The notes beneath the pieces were generated by a model that was not told where the DNA came from, searched no databases, and was given only the letters and a program-made list of their open reading frames with translations. The position numbers were made by a program, and so were the translations under genes. From Cenococcum geophilum 1.58 (Eukaryota > Ascomycota > Dothideomycetes > Gloniales > Gloniaceae), in assembly GCA_001692895.1 (NCBI GenBank), contig KV748186.1, positions 1,417,785 to 1,481,784 on the forward strand: DNA of 64,000 bases, read 5' to 3'. This document shows positions 1 to 11,100 of the stretch, piece by piece (position 1 is the first letter of the stretch; each line of letters begins with the position of its first letter).

Positions 1-295
1 GCTACTATAGTGCCTATTGCTTTACTTGGAGACAACACCTAAATATCCCCTAAATGCCCTTATTCCATATACTGCTTAGCTTACTTCTTAGCCTAGTAAG
101 CCTTTTGCCTTAACTTCTTCTATTTTTACCTCTAATTATATATTTATTAAAAACACCTAGCCTACGTATAAGTACTCTATGGCTTAGGTTTTGGCTCTAT
201 ATTTATAGCGGTGCGGTCGCTTTCTTCTTAATTAGAATTAGAAATACTACCTATTGTATTTAAATCCTCTACTTCCTTAAACGCCTTATTATGCT
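1..295 (-). pseudogene. Degraded minus-strand coding remnant, distal part
   Basis: Read on the minus strand, this stretch keeps one frame for nearly its whole length if TAG/TAA are taken as mutated Gln or Trp codons. It contains EHNKAFKEVEDLNT and later INIEPKPKP, with stops spaced like former CAG/TGG codons. I do not recognise the family. It lies directly left of the LTR element at 301-2851, and a similar degraded minus-strand reading resumes right of that element at 2857-3110, so the element probably landed inside one older gene. The frames of the two halves are not clearly the same, so an intron or a frameshift may lie near the junction. The left end runs off the window. Confidence 0.35.
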
Positions 296-300
296 CTAGG

Positions 301-559
301 TGTAAGGCAGTATTGCTAGGGTGTACGGTAGGGAGCAGGCAAGCCGAGCATGAGTCACATAGGGAGTCGATGGAAGAGGACGATATGGTAATGAGGGTAG
401 GCAATAGCCTGAGTACAGAGACGAACCGATGGGGGAGGAAGGAGGCTGCAAGCCCGAGGAGCTTATAAGGGGTGGCCAAGGCCTAGCCGAAGGCTAGCCT
501 TGGCAGCCCCTGAGAGCTCCTGGGATGTAGCCGAGTAAGGGACCAAAAGTACCCTTACA
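301..559 (-). repeat. LTR of the small element (its 3' LTR)
   Basis: 259 bp with the 7-bp terminal inverted repeat TGTAAGG/CCTTACA. On the minus strand it holds a TATA-like CTTATAAGC followed by a pyrimidine-rich stretch and CATCGGTTCGTC (complement around 419-431). The 9 bases ATCGGTTCG recur in the priming site at 2582-2590. Minus-strand open reading here is incidental. Confidence 0.9.
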
Positions 560-2592
560 TTGCCCCCCCCTTGGTTAGGGCTGGCCCCCAGCCCGTATCC
601 CAATAGATTAATTCTATGTATAGAAAGGTAAGCAGTGCAGAAGCCTTGCTTGTATAGGGGAATAAAGAAATGGGGGAAAAGGACCAGCCAAGCAGCCTTG
701 ATAAAAACCTTAACCTATGGCCAAAACCTAGTGGGAAAAAGGGCCTATTTTAGGTAGGAAAAGAGCGTCTGCTGGTGGGGTAAGACTTAATCGTATACGA
801 TCAGTCTTAAAGAGACAATCGCCTGCGATTAAGTCTCGACAGCTCTATGGCTGACAGCCAGATAGTCTCCACTTGGAGCCGGCTTGATCGCAAGAATATC
901 CCTTANATNCCCCCCCCTTCTTGCGGTCAACCCCCTCCATTACCTTGCGGTAGCGGGAGATTATAGAGGGCTCGTCCCGGAAGGGGTTCGGAGAGATGTC
1001 GATAGGGTCTTGTGAGCTTTTGAAGCAAGCTGGAGCTCTTGGAGCAACCAAAGCTTTGCTAAGAGATCGCGTAGGATCTTTAAGCTGCTGCCATATCTTT
1101 TGGGCAAGCTGTAGCTCTTAATGCAAGCTGGAGCTCTTAGAGCAACCAAAGCTTTGTAGGGATGATCGCGTAGGATCTTTGAGCTGCTGCCATTCTCTTG
1201 GGCAAGCTGTAGCTCTTGATACAGGCTGGAGCTTCTTGGAGCGACCAAAGCCTTGCAGAAAGATAATCGCGTACGATCTTTGTAAGACGTAGCTCTTTTA
1301 GAGACTTTAAATTGACGTCTTAATTGCCTTCCTCCGCCCGCGCAACCAGTTTTTGTAAGGAAGTGATGGCCAAATAGCCATACGCGTGTCCCCTTCCTTC
1401 TGAATTACACTGTTATTACGGAGTAATATTGGCAATAAGAAGAGATCACGTAGGATCTAAGAGCTGCTGCCATTCTCTTGGGCAAGCTATAGCTCTTGAT
1501 GCAGGCTGGAGCTTCTTGGAGCGACTAAAGCCTTACAGGAAGATGATCGCGTACGATCTTTGAGCCGTAGCTCGAGGACGAGCCGTAGCTCTAGAGACAA
1601 TCGCCCTGCGATTAGGTCTCGGCAGCCCTATGGCTGACAGCCGGAGAGTCTCTGGGTCGGGCCGTAGCCCTAAGACGAGCCGTAGCTCTTGAGGCAAGCA
1701 GTAGCTTGCGAGACCAACCTACGATCTTGATGAGCCATAGCTCTTAAAGCAACAGTAGCTTGCAAGATCACATAGGATCTCTGAGCCGAAGCTCTTAGGT
1801 AAGCCGCAGCTTACGAGAGACAACCGCCTACGGTTTAGTCCTCGGCAGCCCTTAGGCTGACAGCCGGAGGATCTCCGGGTCGGGCCGTACCCTTGGACGA
1901 GCCGTAGCTCTAAGATGAGCCGTAGCTCTAAGCGAGCCGTAGCTCTACGAGACAATCGTCTGCAATTTAGTCTCGGCAGCTCTATAGCTGACAGCCGGAA
2001 GTTTCCGGGATGGGCCCTAGCCCTTAAGCGATCGCGAACGATCTAAGAGCCGTAGCTCTTTGCATCTCTTTTAAGGACGTTTAACCTTCCAATCTCTGTT
2101 GGTGGGACCTCTGTCGCGAGTGAACCGTGGTTGCCCTAGAGAGCGTTACTAATCTCCTTGGGAGGTGATCGCGTCCAATCTGGTCTCCCTTCTCTAATCC
2201 GTATTCCATAACCGTTATTAGCGGACGCAATCCCAGATATCTGCTAGTGTACCTGCTTGTTGCAGTGAACTGATCGCCTAGGTAAGAGGGAAAGGATTAA
2301 AATTCTTTTTTCTCCTAATCTGTATCTACCACCGTAAGCGGATGCGATCTGCCAAGACGTCTTGCTGGTGTAGCTGCTCTGTAGCATACGCGATCGTCCT
2401 AGGAAGGTAGAGGACCTGATCCGTATTCCAACACCGTTATACAGATGGCGATCTGCCAGGCGTCTTGCTGGTGTAGCTGCTCTGCAGCGTACGCGGTCGT
2501 CCTAGGTAAAATGGAGGATTGTGAAATGCTTGAGGGCGAAGCCCTCGGCTTGCTGCAGGCTACCACCTGTAAGGGTGTAGGATCGGTTCGAA
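560..2592 (-). repeat. Tandemly repetitive non-coding core of the small LTR element
   Basis: The core is built of degenerate repeats. A block of roughly 100 bp containing GATCGCGTAGGATCTTTGAG, then GCTGCTGCCATTCTC and GACCAAAGCCTTG, recurs around 1060, 1165, 1250 and 1440-1560. A second block with GAGCCGTAGCTCT and CTCGGCAGCCCTATGGCTGA, similar to 820-860, recurs around 1575-2000. Modules with GTCTTGCTGGTGTAGCTGCT repeat at 2360-2500. Short open stretches on the minus strand follow the repeats and show no domain; I treat them as chance. Two ambiguous bases lie at 906 and 909. Confidence 0.7.
2580..2592 (-). promoter_or_regulatory. Predicted self-priming site of the small LTR element
   Basis: The sequence abutting the 5' LTR on the minus strand is TTCGAACCGATCC. 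Its complement shares the 9-mer ATCGGTTCG with the LTR itself (minus strand of 2714-2722), about 40 bases downstream of the TATA-like CTTATAAG. That is what a Tf1-type mRNA that primes on its own 5' end would need. It also resembles a tRNA T-arm (GGTTCGAA), but no tRNA body is present. Confidence 0.6.
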
Positions 2593-2851
2593 TGTAAGGC
2601 AGTATTGCTAGGGTGTACGGTAGGGAGTAGGTAAGCCGAGCATGAGTTATATAGGGAGTCGATGGAAGAGGACGATATGGTAATGAGGGTAGGCAATAGC
2701 CTAAGTACAGAGACGAACCGATGGGGGAGGAAGGAGGCTGCAAGCCCGAGGAGCTTATAAGGGGTGGCCAAGGCCTAGCCGAAGGCTAGCCTTGGCAGCC
2801 CCTGAGAGCTCCCGGGATGTAGCCGAGTAAGGGACCAAAAGTACCCTTACA
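2593..2851 (-). repeat. LTR of the small element (its 5' LTR)
   Basis: 259 bp, same length as the partner at 301-559. The six differences are GAGCAGGCAAG versus GAGTAGGTAAG, GTCACAT versus GTTATAT, CTGAG versus CTAAG, and CTCCTGG versus CTCCCGG. Five are RIP-type transitions in this copy. It ends at 2851 and is followed by the target duplication CTAGG. Confidence 0.9.
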
Positions 2852-2856
2852 CTAGG

Positions 2857-3110
2857 TCGCTTACCTTTAACTTAAATATAGAGTTTAATAGGCTTTAGCC
2901 TGCGTTTATAGCGATCTTTAGGTAGTTAGGGCTAATAAAATTTATTAGAACTGTGTCGCCTTAGCTAGGCCAAGTGCTATATTCCTTTTGGCGTCTTCAA
3001 TATAGTAGAACCGCGGCTTATTAGGGGGTAAATGGTAGAGGCGAAGGCGAAGGCAAGGGGGTAACCTTTAGCTTAATAGGTTGAAGACTAGGGGAGCGAC
3101 GAAGCGCATT
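2857..3110 (-). pseudogene. Degraded minus-strand coding remnant, proximal part
   Basis: On the minus strand a frame reads YYIEDAKRNIALGLAKATQF and then continues with TAA/TAG replacing expected Gln/Trp codons. I do not recognise the family. It begins about 200 bp inside the terminal motif at 3322-3363 and points away from it, the same layout as the nuclease-like genes ending at 28083 and 55578. It probably continues beyond the LTR insertion as the remnant at 1-295. Confidence 0.35.
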
Positions 3111-3162
3111 ATTAGAGTTGTAGTATAAGCTAGACATAGAAGGACACAGAAACGTGAAATGG

Positions 3163-3363
3163 AGTCGGTTAGGAGGTATAGGTAGGAGAGGGGATCCTTA
3201 GGAGTATTCGCTTATTAAAATTGGCTTGTTGTTCGCTTAGGCGTAAACGTCCTACTTATACCTCCTTCGCAAAGTCGATTGTAGCTTTGACCGCGCTAAT
3301 GTCCGGGAAACGCCACCTCGACAAGGGTGTGGCATGAGCGGGTTGGCACCTCCCTGCTAGCGC
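3163..3363 (+). repeat. Inverted-repeat arm A with terminal motif
   Basis: This 201-bp stretch is repeated in inverted orientation at 16261-16456. Matching pieces include AGTCGGTTAGGAGG, the GAACAACAAGCC/GGCTTGTTGTTC pair, and GCCACCTCGACAAGGGTGTG. Its right end is copy A of the terminal motif found seven times in the window (AAGGGTGTGG ... CCTCCCTGCTAGCGC). CpG and CA content here is better preserved than in the surroundings. Confidence 0.8.
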
Positions 3364-4384
3364 AGCCGAAGCTGCTGCGGCAGCGCTTGACTTTGCTTTG
3401 GTATAAAGTAATTCCGTTACTTGAACGCGTAGTTAAGTTGCTTAGAACCGCACAGTCGCTTAAAAAACAGTAATAGTAATGAAATGAATGATATTGGAAT
3501 GAATTAAAAATGAGAATTAATTTAACTATAATAAATATAGGCCTTAATATAGGCCTATATCTATAGAGTCCGAAGTAATTGTTATAGATACCAACTAAAA
3601 AGGAATAAAGGGAATCTGCTTATATAAGCAGGAAATGTATATAGAGTTACCTCAGCGAGCTTAGACGTGATTTTGGTTGGCGCGGATATTTTATTAGTCC
3701 GCTACGCTGACTAACTCTTTATAGACGCGCCGCTAAAATTATATCTAAGCGCCTTTGTCAAGACTTATCAAACTTATTATTAATATCCGTACTATAGACG
3801 GTGCGGATATTTAATTTAGTTAACTATAATATATAATATTGTTTTAAAAAGTTTATTAATTATATACTGGTATATAGGCTTTTGGAAGAACTAATTATTA
3901 TATTTTAGTAATTACTTAGGCAAGTAATTAATTCTTTTAAAGTTAAAAAATATGTTATTAAGGATATTAACGTATTAACCCTCTATATAGCGCAATAAAA
4001 AACCCGCTAATATATATAAAATCTATATAGAATTATAACTATGCGCTATAAGTACCTATTGCTATATTATAAACCTACTACCTTTATGTTAGCGCGGGCC
4101 TTAGAGGGTCGACTAGCGTTATATTTGTGGTAAGGGCGGCGGTGCAATTATGTACTTAATAATCGCGAACTTAACGGTTATAGACTTAATAGCGCTTCCT
4201 GCTTAACGGCGCGGGCATAGTTAGGGCTAATATATTTATCAATTATATACTAGGCACTGCTAATTAATTTAGTAATATTTTTAAGAGCGTAGGTGTTATT
4301 AGAGGATAGATTAATTTCGTTTAAGTTGGTAACTACCTGCTATATAAGGTTGGTCGATAAGTTTTATAAAATATGCGAAAGTCC
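3364..4384. other. AT-rich spacer, no gene recognised
   Basis: Apart from the fold-back repeat at 3660-3749 I see only RIP-like AT-rich sequence with dense stops in all frames. Confidence 0.5.
3660..3749. repeat. Small fold-back repeat, copy 1
   Basis: CTTAGACGTGATTTT at the left is mirrored by AAAATTATATCTAAG at the right, a RIP-type decay of AAAATCACGTCTAAG. A cleaner copy lies at 38650-38720 with a perfect 15-bp inverted repeat. Both lie a few hundred bases or less to the right of a copy of the terminal motif. Confidence 0.55.
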
Positions 4385-4493
4385 CTTAGACTAAGGAATT
4401 GACCCCCTGTTTAAAAATGGTTTAGCGGATATCCGCGTAGTAGATGTTTAATTATCCGCAAAATAAATAGGGGTATTAATTCCTTAGTTTAAG
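4385..4493. repeat. 109-bp fold-back (MITE-like) element
   Basis: The left end CTTAGACTAAGGAATTGACC is matched by the inverted right end, whose complement reads CTTAAACTAAGGAATTAATA. The complements of the inner parts (CCCC) also pair. The centre holds GCGGATATCCGC. It has the size and shape of a MITE; the superfamily is unknown. Confidence 0.55.
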
Positions 4494-4869
4494 CTTGCTA
4501 AGGTAATATATAGAGGACTCTTCTAGAACCCTAAGATTAAGGCATTTCCCCTACCTAGTAATGGCCATGTTCTTTAAGGCACGTAATTGTTTGGCCGAGT
4601 TTATATATCCTTTATTTTAATATATTTAGACTTATTCTAGGGTAGGATTTACAGAGGTAGGAGTACTTAGGAATATCTATAGTTATTAAATTTCTTTACT
4701 TTCTTTAAATATTAGTCTCCTAGGCTTCTTAGTTTACGGCGTATAGCATATCTAATATTTTAGACTATTAGGCACAAAACATCTCTCTATATATTGTCGA
4801 CTGTTAAGGTCACTGTTAGGTATTACCTTATAACTTACTACCCTATTTCTTACTATCTTACCTACCCTT

Positions 4870-5030
4870 TAACTTAGTTATTAACTCGGTTATTAATATG
4901 GTTATTAACATGGTTACTAACTTAGTTACTAACTTAGTCTATTACCCCTTCCTTATATATATAAAGAGCTTCTAGAGCTAGCTTAAATCAATAGAGTTCT
5001 TATAAGTAACTTGTCCGTCCGATATATATA
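4870..5030 (+). promoter_or_regulatory. 12-bp minisatellite plus TATA-like region, shared with 56640-56770
   Basis: Repeats of the type GTTACTAACTTA / GTTATTAACATG (period 12) are followed by TTCCTTATATATATAAAG, a short TCTAGAGCT block, then GTTCTTAT and CGTCC. The same order occurs at 56640-56770 upstream of the secreted-protein pseudogene. Here no clear gene follows before the end of the HET pseudogene, which lies on the other strand. Confidence 0.5.
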
Positions 5031-5299
5031 TATAATATTAGTGTTACTATATTTACTTAGTTCCCTAATAGGCCGAATGGAAGTACTAATATTATTATAC
5101 ATTCTGTATCGACCTAAGAGAAGAGACCGTAAGAATAAATAAATTGTATTTAATTTCCTCTGTAGCTGCTTGCAAGATTGCCTTAATACTATAATTAACC
5201 TATAATTGACAGAGACATAGCGTATTAAAAGATTCGCATCTTAACTACCGGTCTATTAAATAATATATATCTCCTCTAGATAGACCTAACACCGACTCT

Positions 5300-7080
5300 T
5301 TTATATATGTTTTGTTCTAGATTTAATAGCTTAACAACTAATATATAATAATCCTACCTAAAGCCTATACCTCTTCCGATAACCATATAACTTAATCTCT
5401 AAATATCCGATCTGTTGTTTTTGTTGAAGATTAATAGTCCTTTTACCTTTTCTGAGAACCTTCTCGCCAGAGCTTTTAATTTAATGCTGACTGCATTACT
5501 CTCGCTTTGCGGGAAAGACTCAGATCTATTATATTAGACTGCGTCGCTCTATTTTACTAAATTAAATAGGATATCTATATAATGGATCTCTCCATTATAT
5601 GCTATCTAAGACTACGACGGCACGCCCTAAGACGAGGGGTGTTCTATCCGCTTTATTTTCTTATCCTCAAACCGTTACTATAGGAGGCTTTGATGTAGAT
5701 AGCGCTAGAGTATACCAAATTTTTTCTAGGTATTGAAACTGCTTATAAGGCGTTCCTCTAGTCTAGAGATCGTAATAAATCTATTAGTACTCTGCGTAAG
5801 GGCTCTCTTTAAATATCCTTTAAAGATATTTTTAAAAAGAGAGATCTTAGTGTAATCGGAATGCCCCTGGGCCACACTTAGAAATTAAAAGTCGGCTAGA
5901 AATGCACTTAGACTATATTAAAGTGTTAGATACTTCTAAATACGCGTTAAAGTATAATTACTAAACCCTATAAAGTTGCAGCTACTAGATAGACTTACTT
6001 ACTCACCCTAGTTAGGGTTTTGTAGCAAATCTAGCTTTTACATTCCTAGAATGTCTAAGTCGTTGTAAAATAAATTGTTTGCCGCGATAAGGCTCTTTCT
6101 TGTAACACCTATCCCCGCTAATTAAGTACTCCTTCCTCTATATCGCGATGATAATCGTTAATATTTTCGCAGATATAGAGCGGAATACCTAATGTATTTG
6201 GGATCTTTATATATTGTCGGGCTCGACGGGGACTAAGAAAGCCTCTGGTGGAATCTTTAGCCAAAGTTGCGGCAATCGTATAGTAGGCTAAACTGAAGTA
6301 TTGCCCTATTTTTTTAGACTCCTTATCCTAGTCCTTAAGTATGCTGTATCTGTTAGTGCATCTTTTATAAGACTAAATTATGCAAATTGAGTTAACTTAG
6401 AGGAATTGTACACCTAATTCTCGCGTAACCGTTACAGCATCTTAAAATATCGTTGGTAGATTACTATACTTAATACTTTTACATCTCTTTTTAATATTAC
6501 ACTTATAAGTGCAAAACGTTTCTTTAATACCTTTGTCGACCTTACCCTAGCGATAAGATAAAGTAATATATCTTCCTCGTTCTATTTCGCCCGGGCGGTA
6601 AAGACGCAAATTTGGGTTCTTATTATCTCCCACATTAAGAACCTTTGTTAGTAGTGTGACCTAGGATTTAAGGCGACAATTATACTCTTTATTGTAATAC
6701 TAAAGCTACTTTTAGAGCAATTTGAAATGGACTAGACCCCTAGCTTCCAGTAATGTCGGGAATCCAATTTATATATTATTAATATCTTTAGGAGAGTGTG
6801 TAGCTATTATCCGCATAGTAAAGGGTTAATTTCCTACTTTCTAGTGTTCTTTAAATTAGGATAAAGAACGTATACATTAATCTGGGTTAATATATATCCT
6901 AAGAATTGGTACAGAAGTATTGACAAACTTTAGGGTAGACCCATCTCTATAAACATCTATAACTTCTTAATCGCTTTTAATAGATAACTTAAAATGTTAA
7001 TAGACTATAGTGCAGAGCTTATAAGCCTCTACAGTTAGTTTTCGGAACTTAAAAGGGCTATTATTAGACATTATATTAAA
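5300..7080 (-). pseudogene. HET-domain (heterokaryon incompatibility) protein, RIP-degraded
   Basis: The minus strand reads the core HET motif order in one frame. From about 6636 downwards it reads LNVGDNKNPNLRLYRPGE, then YITLSYRWGK (6541-6570, where the tryptophan codon is now TAG), then LPTIF.DAVTVTRELG and VQFL.VNSICII (near 6400), then GQYFSLAYYDCR (near 6280). In intact HET proteins these correspond to Y(I)ALSYCWG, FQDAV, LWIDSLCI and the Y..A..TI block. Before the core, CRLKS.VTLL fits the usual upstream region. Dots mark RIP stops. HET proteins trigger programmed cell death on fusion of genetically different hyphae. The start and the C-terminal limit are approximate; the part below 5850 is read with less certainty. 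A better-preserved stretch lies at 5430-5660. Confidence 0.75.
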
Positions 7081-7263
7081 ATTGCTGCATTGCTAGCATA
7101 ATCGCGATAAGGCTAGCGGTTAAGGCAGTGCTACTAATATATTTCGCTAGTTAAAATATCCAAACGCGAACTAGTTATCTGTGCGGTAGGTCTAAAAATC
7201 TACCACCTTTTATATTTTAGGAGGGCCAGTTAATATAAACACGGCTTACTTAGGTTAGGGCGG

Positions 7264-7762
7264 GCCTACTTACTTACTATAGTACTGAATATAACCTCGT
7301 TAGCTGTAGTTATACTTACTCTCCGCTAAACAGCTTTACTTACTACCTATAGCTATAAATAGACTCTTGTTAGCTATAGTTATACTTACTCTTTACTAAA
7401 TAGCTCTATTTACGAACTATAGCCATAAATAGACTCTCGTTAGCTGTAGTTATACTTACTCTCTGCTAAATAGCTCTACTTACTTACTATAGCCATAAAC
7501 AGACTCTCGTTAGCTGCAGTTATACTTACTCTCTACTAAATAGCTCCACTTACTCGCTATAGCCATAAAAAGACTCTTGTTAGCTATAGTCATACTTACT
7601 ATCCGCTAGATAGCTTTACTTACTTACTATAGCTATAAATAAACTCTTATTAGCTATAGTTACGCTTACTCTCCGCTAGATAGCTCTATTTACTTCCTAT
7701 AGCTATAAACAGACTCTTATTAGCTATAGTTATACTTACTCTCTACTAGATAGCTCTACTTA
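7264..7762. repeat. 70-bp tandem satellite, left block (about 7 copies)
   Basis: The unit of 70 bp contains GACTCTCGTTAGCTATAG, TTATACTTACTCTCCGCTA, AATAGCTCTACTTA and CTATAGCTATAAA. Copies vary mainly by C/T and G/A. The array is interrupted after ...CTCTACTTA by the chromovirus at 7763 and resumes at 14106. No coding signal is visible. Confidence 0.9.
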
Positions 7763-7955
7763 TGTCACGGAACAAGGGTAGTAGCTATAGAGCGTATATA
7801 TTTAAGGAGTCTATAAGACGTTACATAATTAATTGTAAGGGTTAAGGGCGTAAGGAGGTAATATACCTACGCGTAGCTGATATAAGCTATACATAAGGTG
7901 TATATAAGAGCACGGGGCTCTTCTATAGAGGCCCCTACGGTGGGGTTCCGTAATA
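7763..7955 (-). repeat. LTR (3') of the first chromovirus
   Basis: 193 bp starting TGTCACGGAAC; the end has decayed to GTTCCGTAATA. Differences from the partner are overwhelmingly C/T and G/A transitions. Confidence 0.9.
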
Positions 7956-8110
7956 TTACCCCCCCTTTTATAGAGGCGGAGCTTTGGTAACGCTGTAGTT
8001 ACTATATATATATAAAAGGGACACTTAAGGTATAAAAAAGAAGAAAGGGGGGTATTGCTAAAGGTTTAAAACAACGTTATATAGTAAGGCTTAGCATTTA
8101 AGAATCCAAC

Positions 8111-8151
8111 TAATTAGACAACTTTAACCGCTGGTTAAAGTTCCTAGATAT
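8111..8151 (-). other. Conserved palindromic block, chromovirus 1
   Basis: TAATTAGACAACTTTAACC is followed by the mirrored GGTTAAAGTT (palindrome 8120-8142). The same block lies at 18366-18404 and 43204-43235 in the other two chromoviruses, each between the chromodomain and the polypurine tract. It may be an RNA hairpin of the 3' untranslated region or the remains of a conserved C-terminal peptide (minus-strand frame EL.PAVKVV). Confidence 0.6.
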
Positions 8152-11100
8152 TTTAATAATATTCCGGTTATATAATCGCACTTTACCGCAATTTAACGGT
8201 AATTTACCCTTACGTGGTAATATATAACGGTTTAACTCTATAAGGGCTCCTATAGAGGATTGGGTATAAAATCTCTACTTAAGCCCGGTTTCTGTAGGTT
8301 TACATAGTAAAAGTTACTAATTAGATCCTTTGCATTTTTAAAGTCTTTCTATAGTTACCATTCTAGCTAATTTATACCAAATCCTGTGTATATAGCTTTA
8401 TAGTAGAGCCGTTGTCCTCTACCTTTGCTAAAGTATTTAGAGTTAATAATTTGTTTAATAGTCCACTCCTTATAGTTCTTATTTTTGTTCTTATCTCAAA
8501 TTAGTATTAGTAAAGGTTTAGGCTATATCTACCCTAATAAGGGGTTAGGCTAATAGAGGTGTAGTAGCTATAGGTAAAATATAGGCTATATCCCATGGGT
8601 AGCTAGGGTAGATGGGAGTTCTAGCTTATATACGGCTCCTCTATTAATAACTTATTTAATTAAATAGGGGCTAAGGTTCTTATAATTAAGTAACTTTATA
8701 GGCCTTTGCGTAGAGATATTATATATATTTAGCTATACCTAGTTACTAACACACATCTCTGGTAGTGGCGTTTTATAATAGTTAGTAAAATAGGCCTACT
8801 TTACTTAAGCCCAGGCCATTTCTCCCTTATAGTAGTTGAGTAGATTTTTTATATAGTTTGCATGCTAGTTAGCAAGTAGTATCTTAAGGCGTTTTCTATA
8901 TGGTAGTTTCTTATTAATAGGTTCTAGTAGCTCTATGCCGGATTAGGGGTAATAACCCTTATTTGCGAAGAACGGGGTAAGTCCTATAGTAGTTAAGACG
9001 TAGTTATTTGCTGCGAATTTACCTAGTAGAAGGTAATCCACCTAGTTATCTTAACTATAGGCGACTACCTATTATAGGTACGCTTTTATATTGGCATTAG
9101 CGTTTTTTAGTTACCTAGCAGTTTTATAATAGAAGGATATAGATATCTTAATGGAGATGCTAAGGCGTTAGTAGATTTGTCTTTATACATTAGAGTTAAA
9201 TTATATGCCTTAGTTAGACGTAATTAAGTTAGGTAACCTATGTAGTTAGTAAACTTTATAAAGAAAGGCGTTAGTAACGTCGTTAACGGCTACGCCTTTG
9301 GTTAGGACGTAGTGGCGCTCTTTTATAAGTTGGTATATTATTATAAGGATGTTTTTATAGGTACGGCCGTGTCGTTTATAGGGTGGTAGGTTAATAATAA
9401 AATCTATAGTAATATCTGCCTATTATTATATAGGTACTAGTAGAGGGTATAGTAGTCCTTAGTACTTTATATTAAAGGCCTTAGCGCGTTTATAACTATA
9501 GCAGGCGCCTATAAAGTGTTTAACTAAGTCTATTATTTTTAGCTAGAAGTAGTATTAGCTAAAAAGCTCGTAGGTTCCTTCTCTGCTTAGGTAGCCGCTT
9601 AATTAGAGGTTGTAGGCTATTTAGATTAGTTGCCGTTATAGATTTTCTAAGTTAGGGAAAAATAGGCGACCTCTGTAATAGAGCCTATTCTCTTTTACTT
9701 TTAAGGCTACTATATTAATCTAGCCTAAGCTTTAGAGGTTAGTAGGTAGCGTATAGGCGCTAGCGGTCTTTATGGTAATAAGTTAATATAGTAATGGGTT
9801 AATAAAGGTGTTATATGCCGTAGTAATAAGCTCGTTAATTTTAAGAGGTAACTTTAGTTCTATAGTATAAAGCTAAGGTATAGTTGGCTCTATTATAGGT
9901 AATATGCCTAGGGCCAAATTTTATGCTTTTAGGATTATTTGTTATTAGAACTAATTATAAGGGTTATCTTTAGACTAAGGAAGGTCTTACAAGCGGTGTA
10001 TTAGGCTATTAGGTTTAGTACCTTATACTCCTAATCTATATATAATTTTAAAGTTAAAACTAGAGAGGAACTTGTTCTAACGTACTTAGCGTTAGTTTAG
10101 TTACTTTATAGTTATAAAGTACTTAAGGTTGCGATGGTCCGTAAGGACTTTAGTTAGCTAGTTAGGCTCTACTAAGAAGAGTTCTAGTTAAAATTCTTTA
10201 AACGCTTATATAATTGTAAGAAGTTCTTTATTATAGATCTTATAGTTATACTCTTATAGTATAAGCTTAGACAAGTAGAATGCGACTAGGTAAAGGAAAC
10301 CGTCGTTACCTATTTAGGAAAGAACGCCTATATTAATATGGTCTAAGGAGTTAGTTTTAAAATAGAGTTATTGTTTTAGTGTAAAGTAGGCTAGAATAGG
10401 TGCTTTAGTAAAGGTATTTTTAAGGTTTTAGAACGCCTTCTTGTATTTAGGCGTCTAGGTAAAGTATAGGTACGTTTTTCTTCCTTTTACGGAAAGGCCC
10501 TTTATTCGCATTATTGCTATAAGTAGTGCTACTATACCTAAGAAGTTATATATAAATTTTTAATAGAAGTTAGCGAAACTAAGGAAGGCTTATACGTTCT
10601 TAATGCAGTTAGGGGCTTACTATTTAGTAATTATATATACCTTCTTAGGGTTTATACAGATACCCTTAGTAGTAATAATTAGTTTAAGGTATTTTACTTC
10701 TATAACTAAGAATTTATATTTCTTTAAATTAATATAAAGTCCTACATCCCTAAGGCGCTGTAGGACCTTTTAAACGTGTTTAGTATACTTAGAAGGGTTA
10801 TTGCTATAAATAAGTATATCGTCTAGGTACGCGGAGTAGAAGTCATTAAGGTAGTCCTATAAGGTGTTATTAATATAGCTTTAGAAGGTGCCTGGGCCGT
10901 TATATACGCTAAAGGGTATAATAGTATATTTAAATTGGCCAAAGCGTAATGCAAATATGGTTTTCTATTTGTTACCTTCCTATATTTAGAAATAGTTAAA
11001 GGCGGCGATAATATTAAGCTTAGTATAGATTTTAGCTTGGCTAAGCCGCTTAAGGGTCTCCCGTATAAGTGGTACTGGGTATTAATTTTTAATTATAATA

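Larger units (their letters stand above)
301..2851 (-). mobile_element. Non-autonomous LTR retrotransposon, 2551 bp, little RIP
   Basis: Two 259-bp LTRs (301-559 and 2593-2851) start TGTAAGG and end CCTTACA. They enclose a non-coding core and are flanked by the 5-bp target duplication CTAGG (296-300 and 2852-2856). The orientation is minus: read that way, a G-rich polypurine tract (complement of the C-run at 562-569) abuts the left LTR, and a priming site abuts the right LTR. No gag or pol motif is visible, so this is a passive element resembling LARD/TRIM elements. Base composition is much closer to even than the surroundings, with many CA and TG dinucleotides retained. The LTRs differ at only 6 positions, five of them C-to-T or G-to-A in CpA/TpG context in the right copy. 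It is therefore the youngest LTR insertion here. Confidence 0.9.

Noticed and set aside
228-479. Open minus-strand frame of 83 codons and its near copy at 2502-2771
   Set aside because: Both run through the two LTR copies; the similarity is the LTR repeat, not a conserved protein.
961-1955. Open minus-strand frames in the core of the small LTR element
   Set aside because: They follow the tandem repeat modules, have Leu/Ser/Gln-biased repetitive translations and no gag or pol motif.
2580-2592. tRNA-like T-arm (GGTTCGAA) suggesting a tRNA or tRNA-derived SINE
   Set aside because: No acceptor stem, D-arm or anticodon arm fits around it. It is better explained as the self-priming site abutting the LTR.
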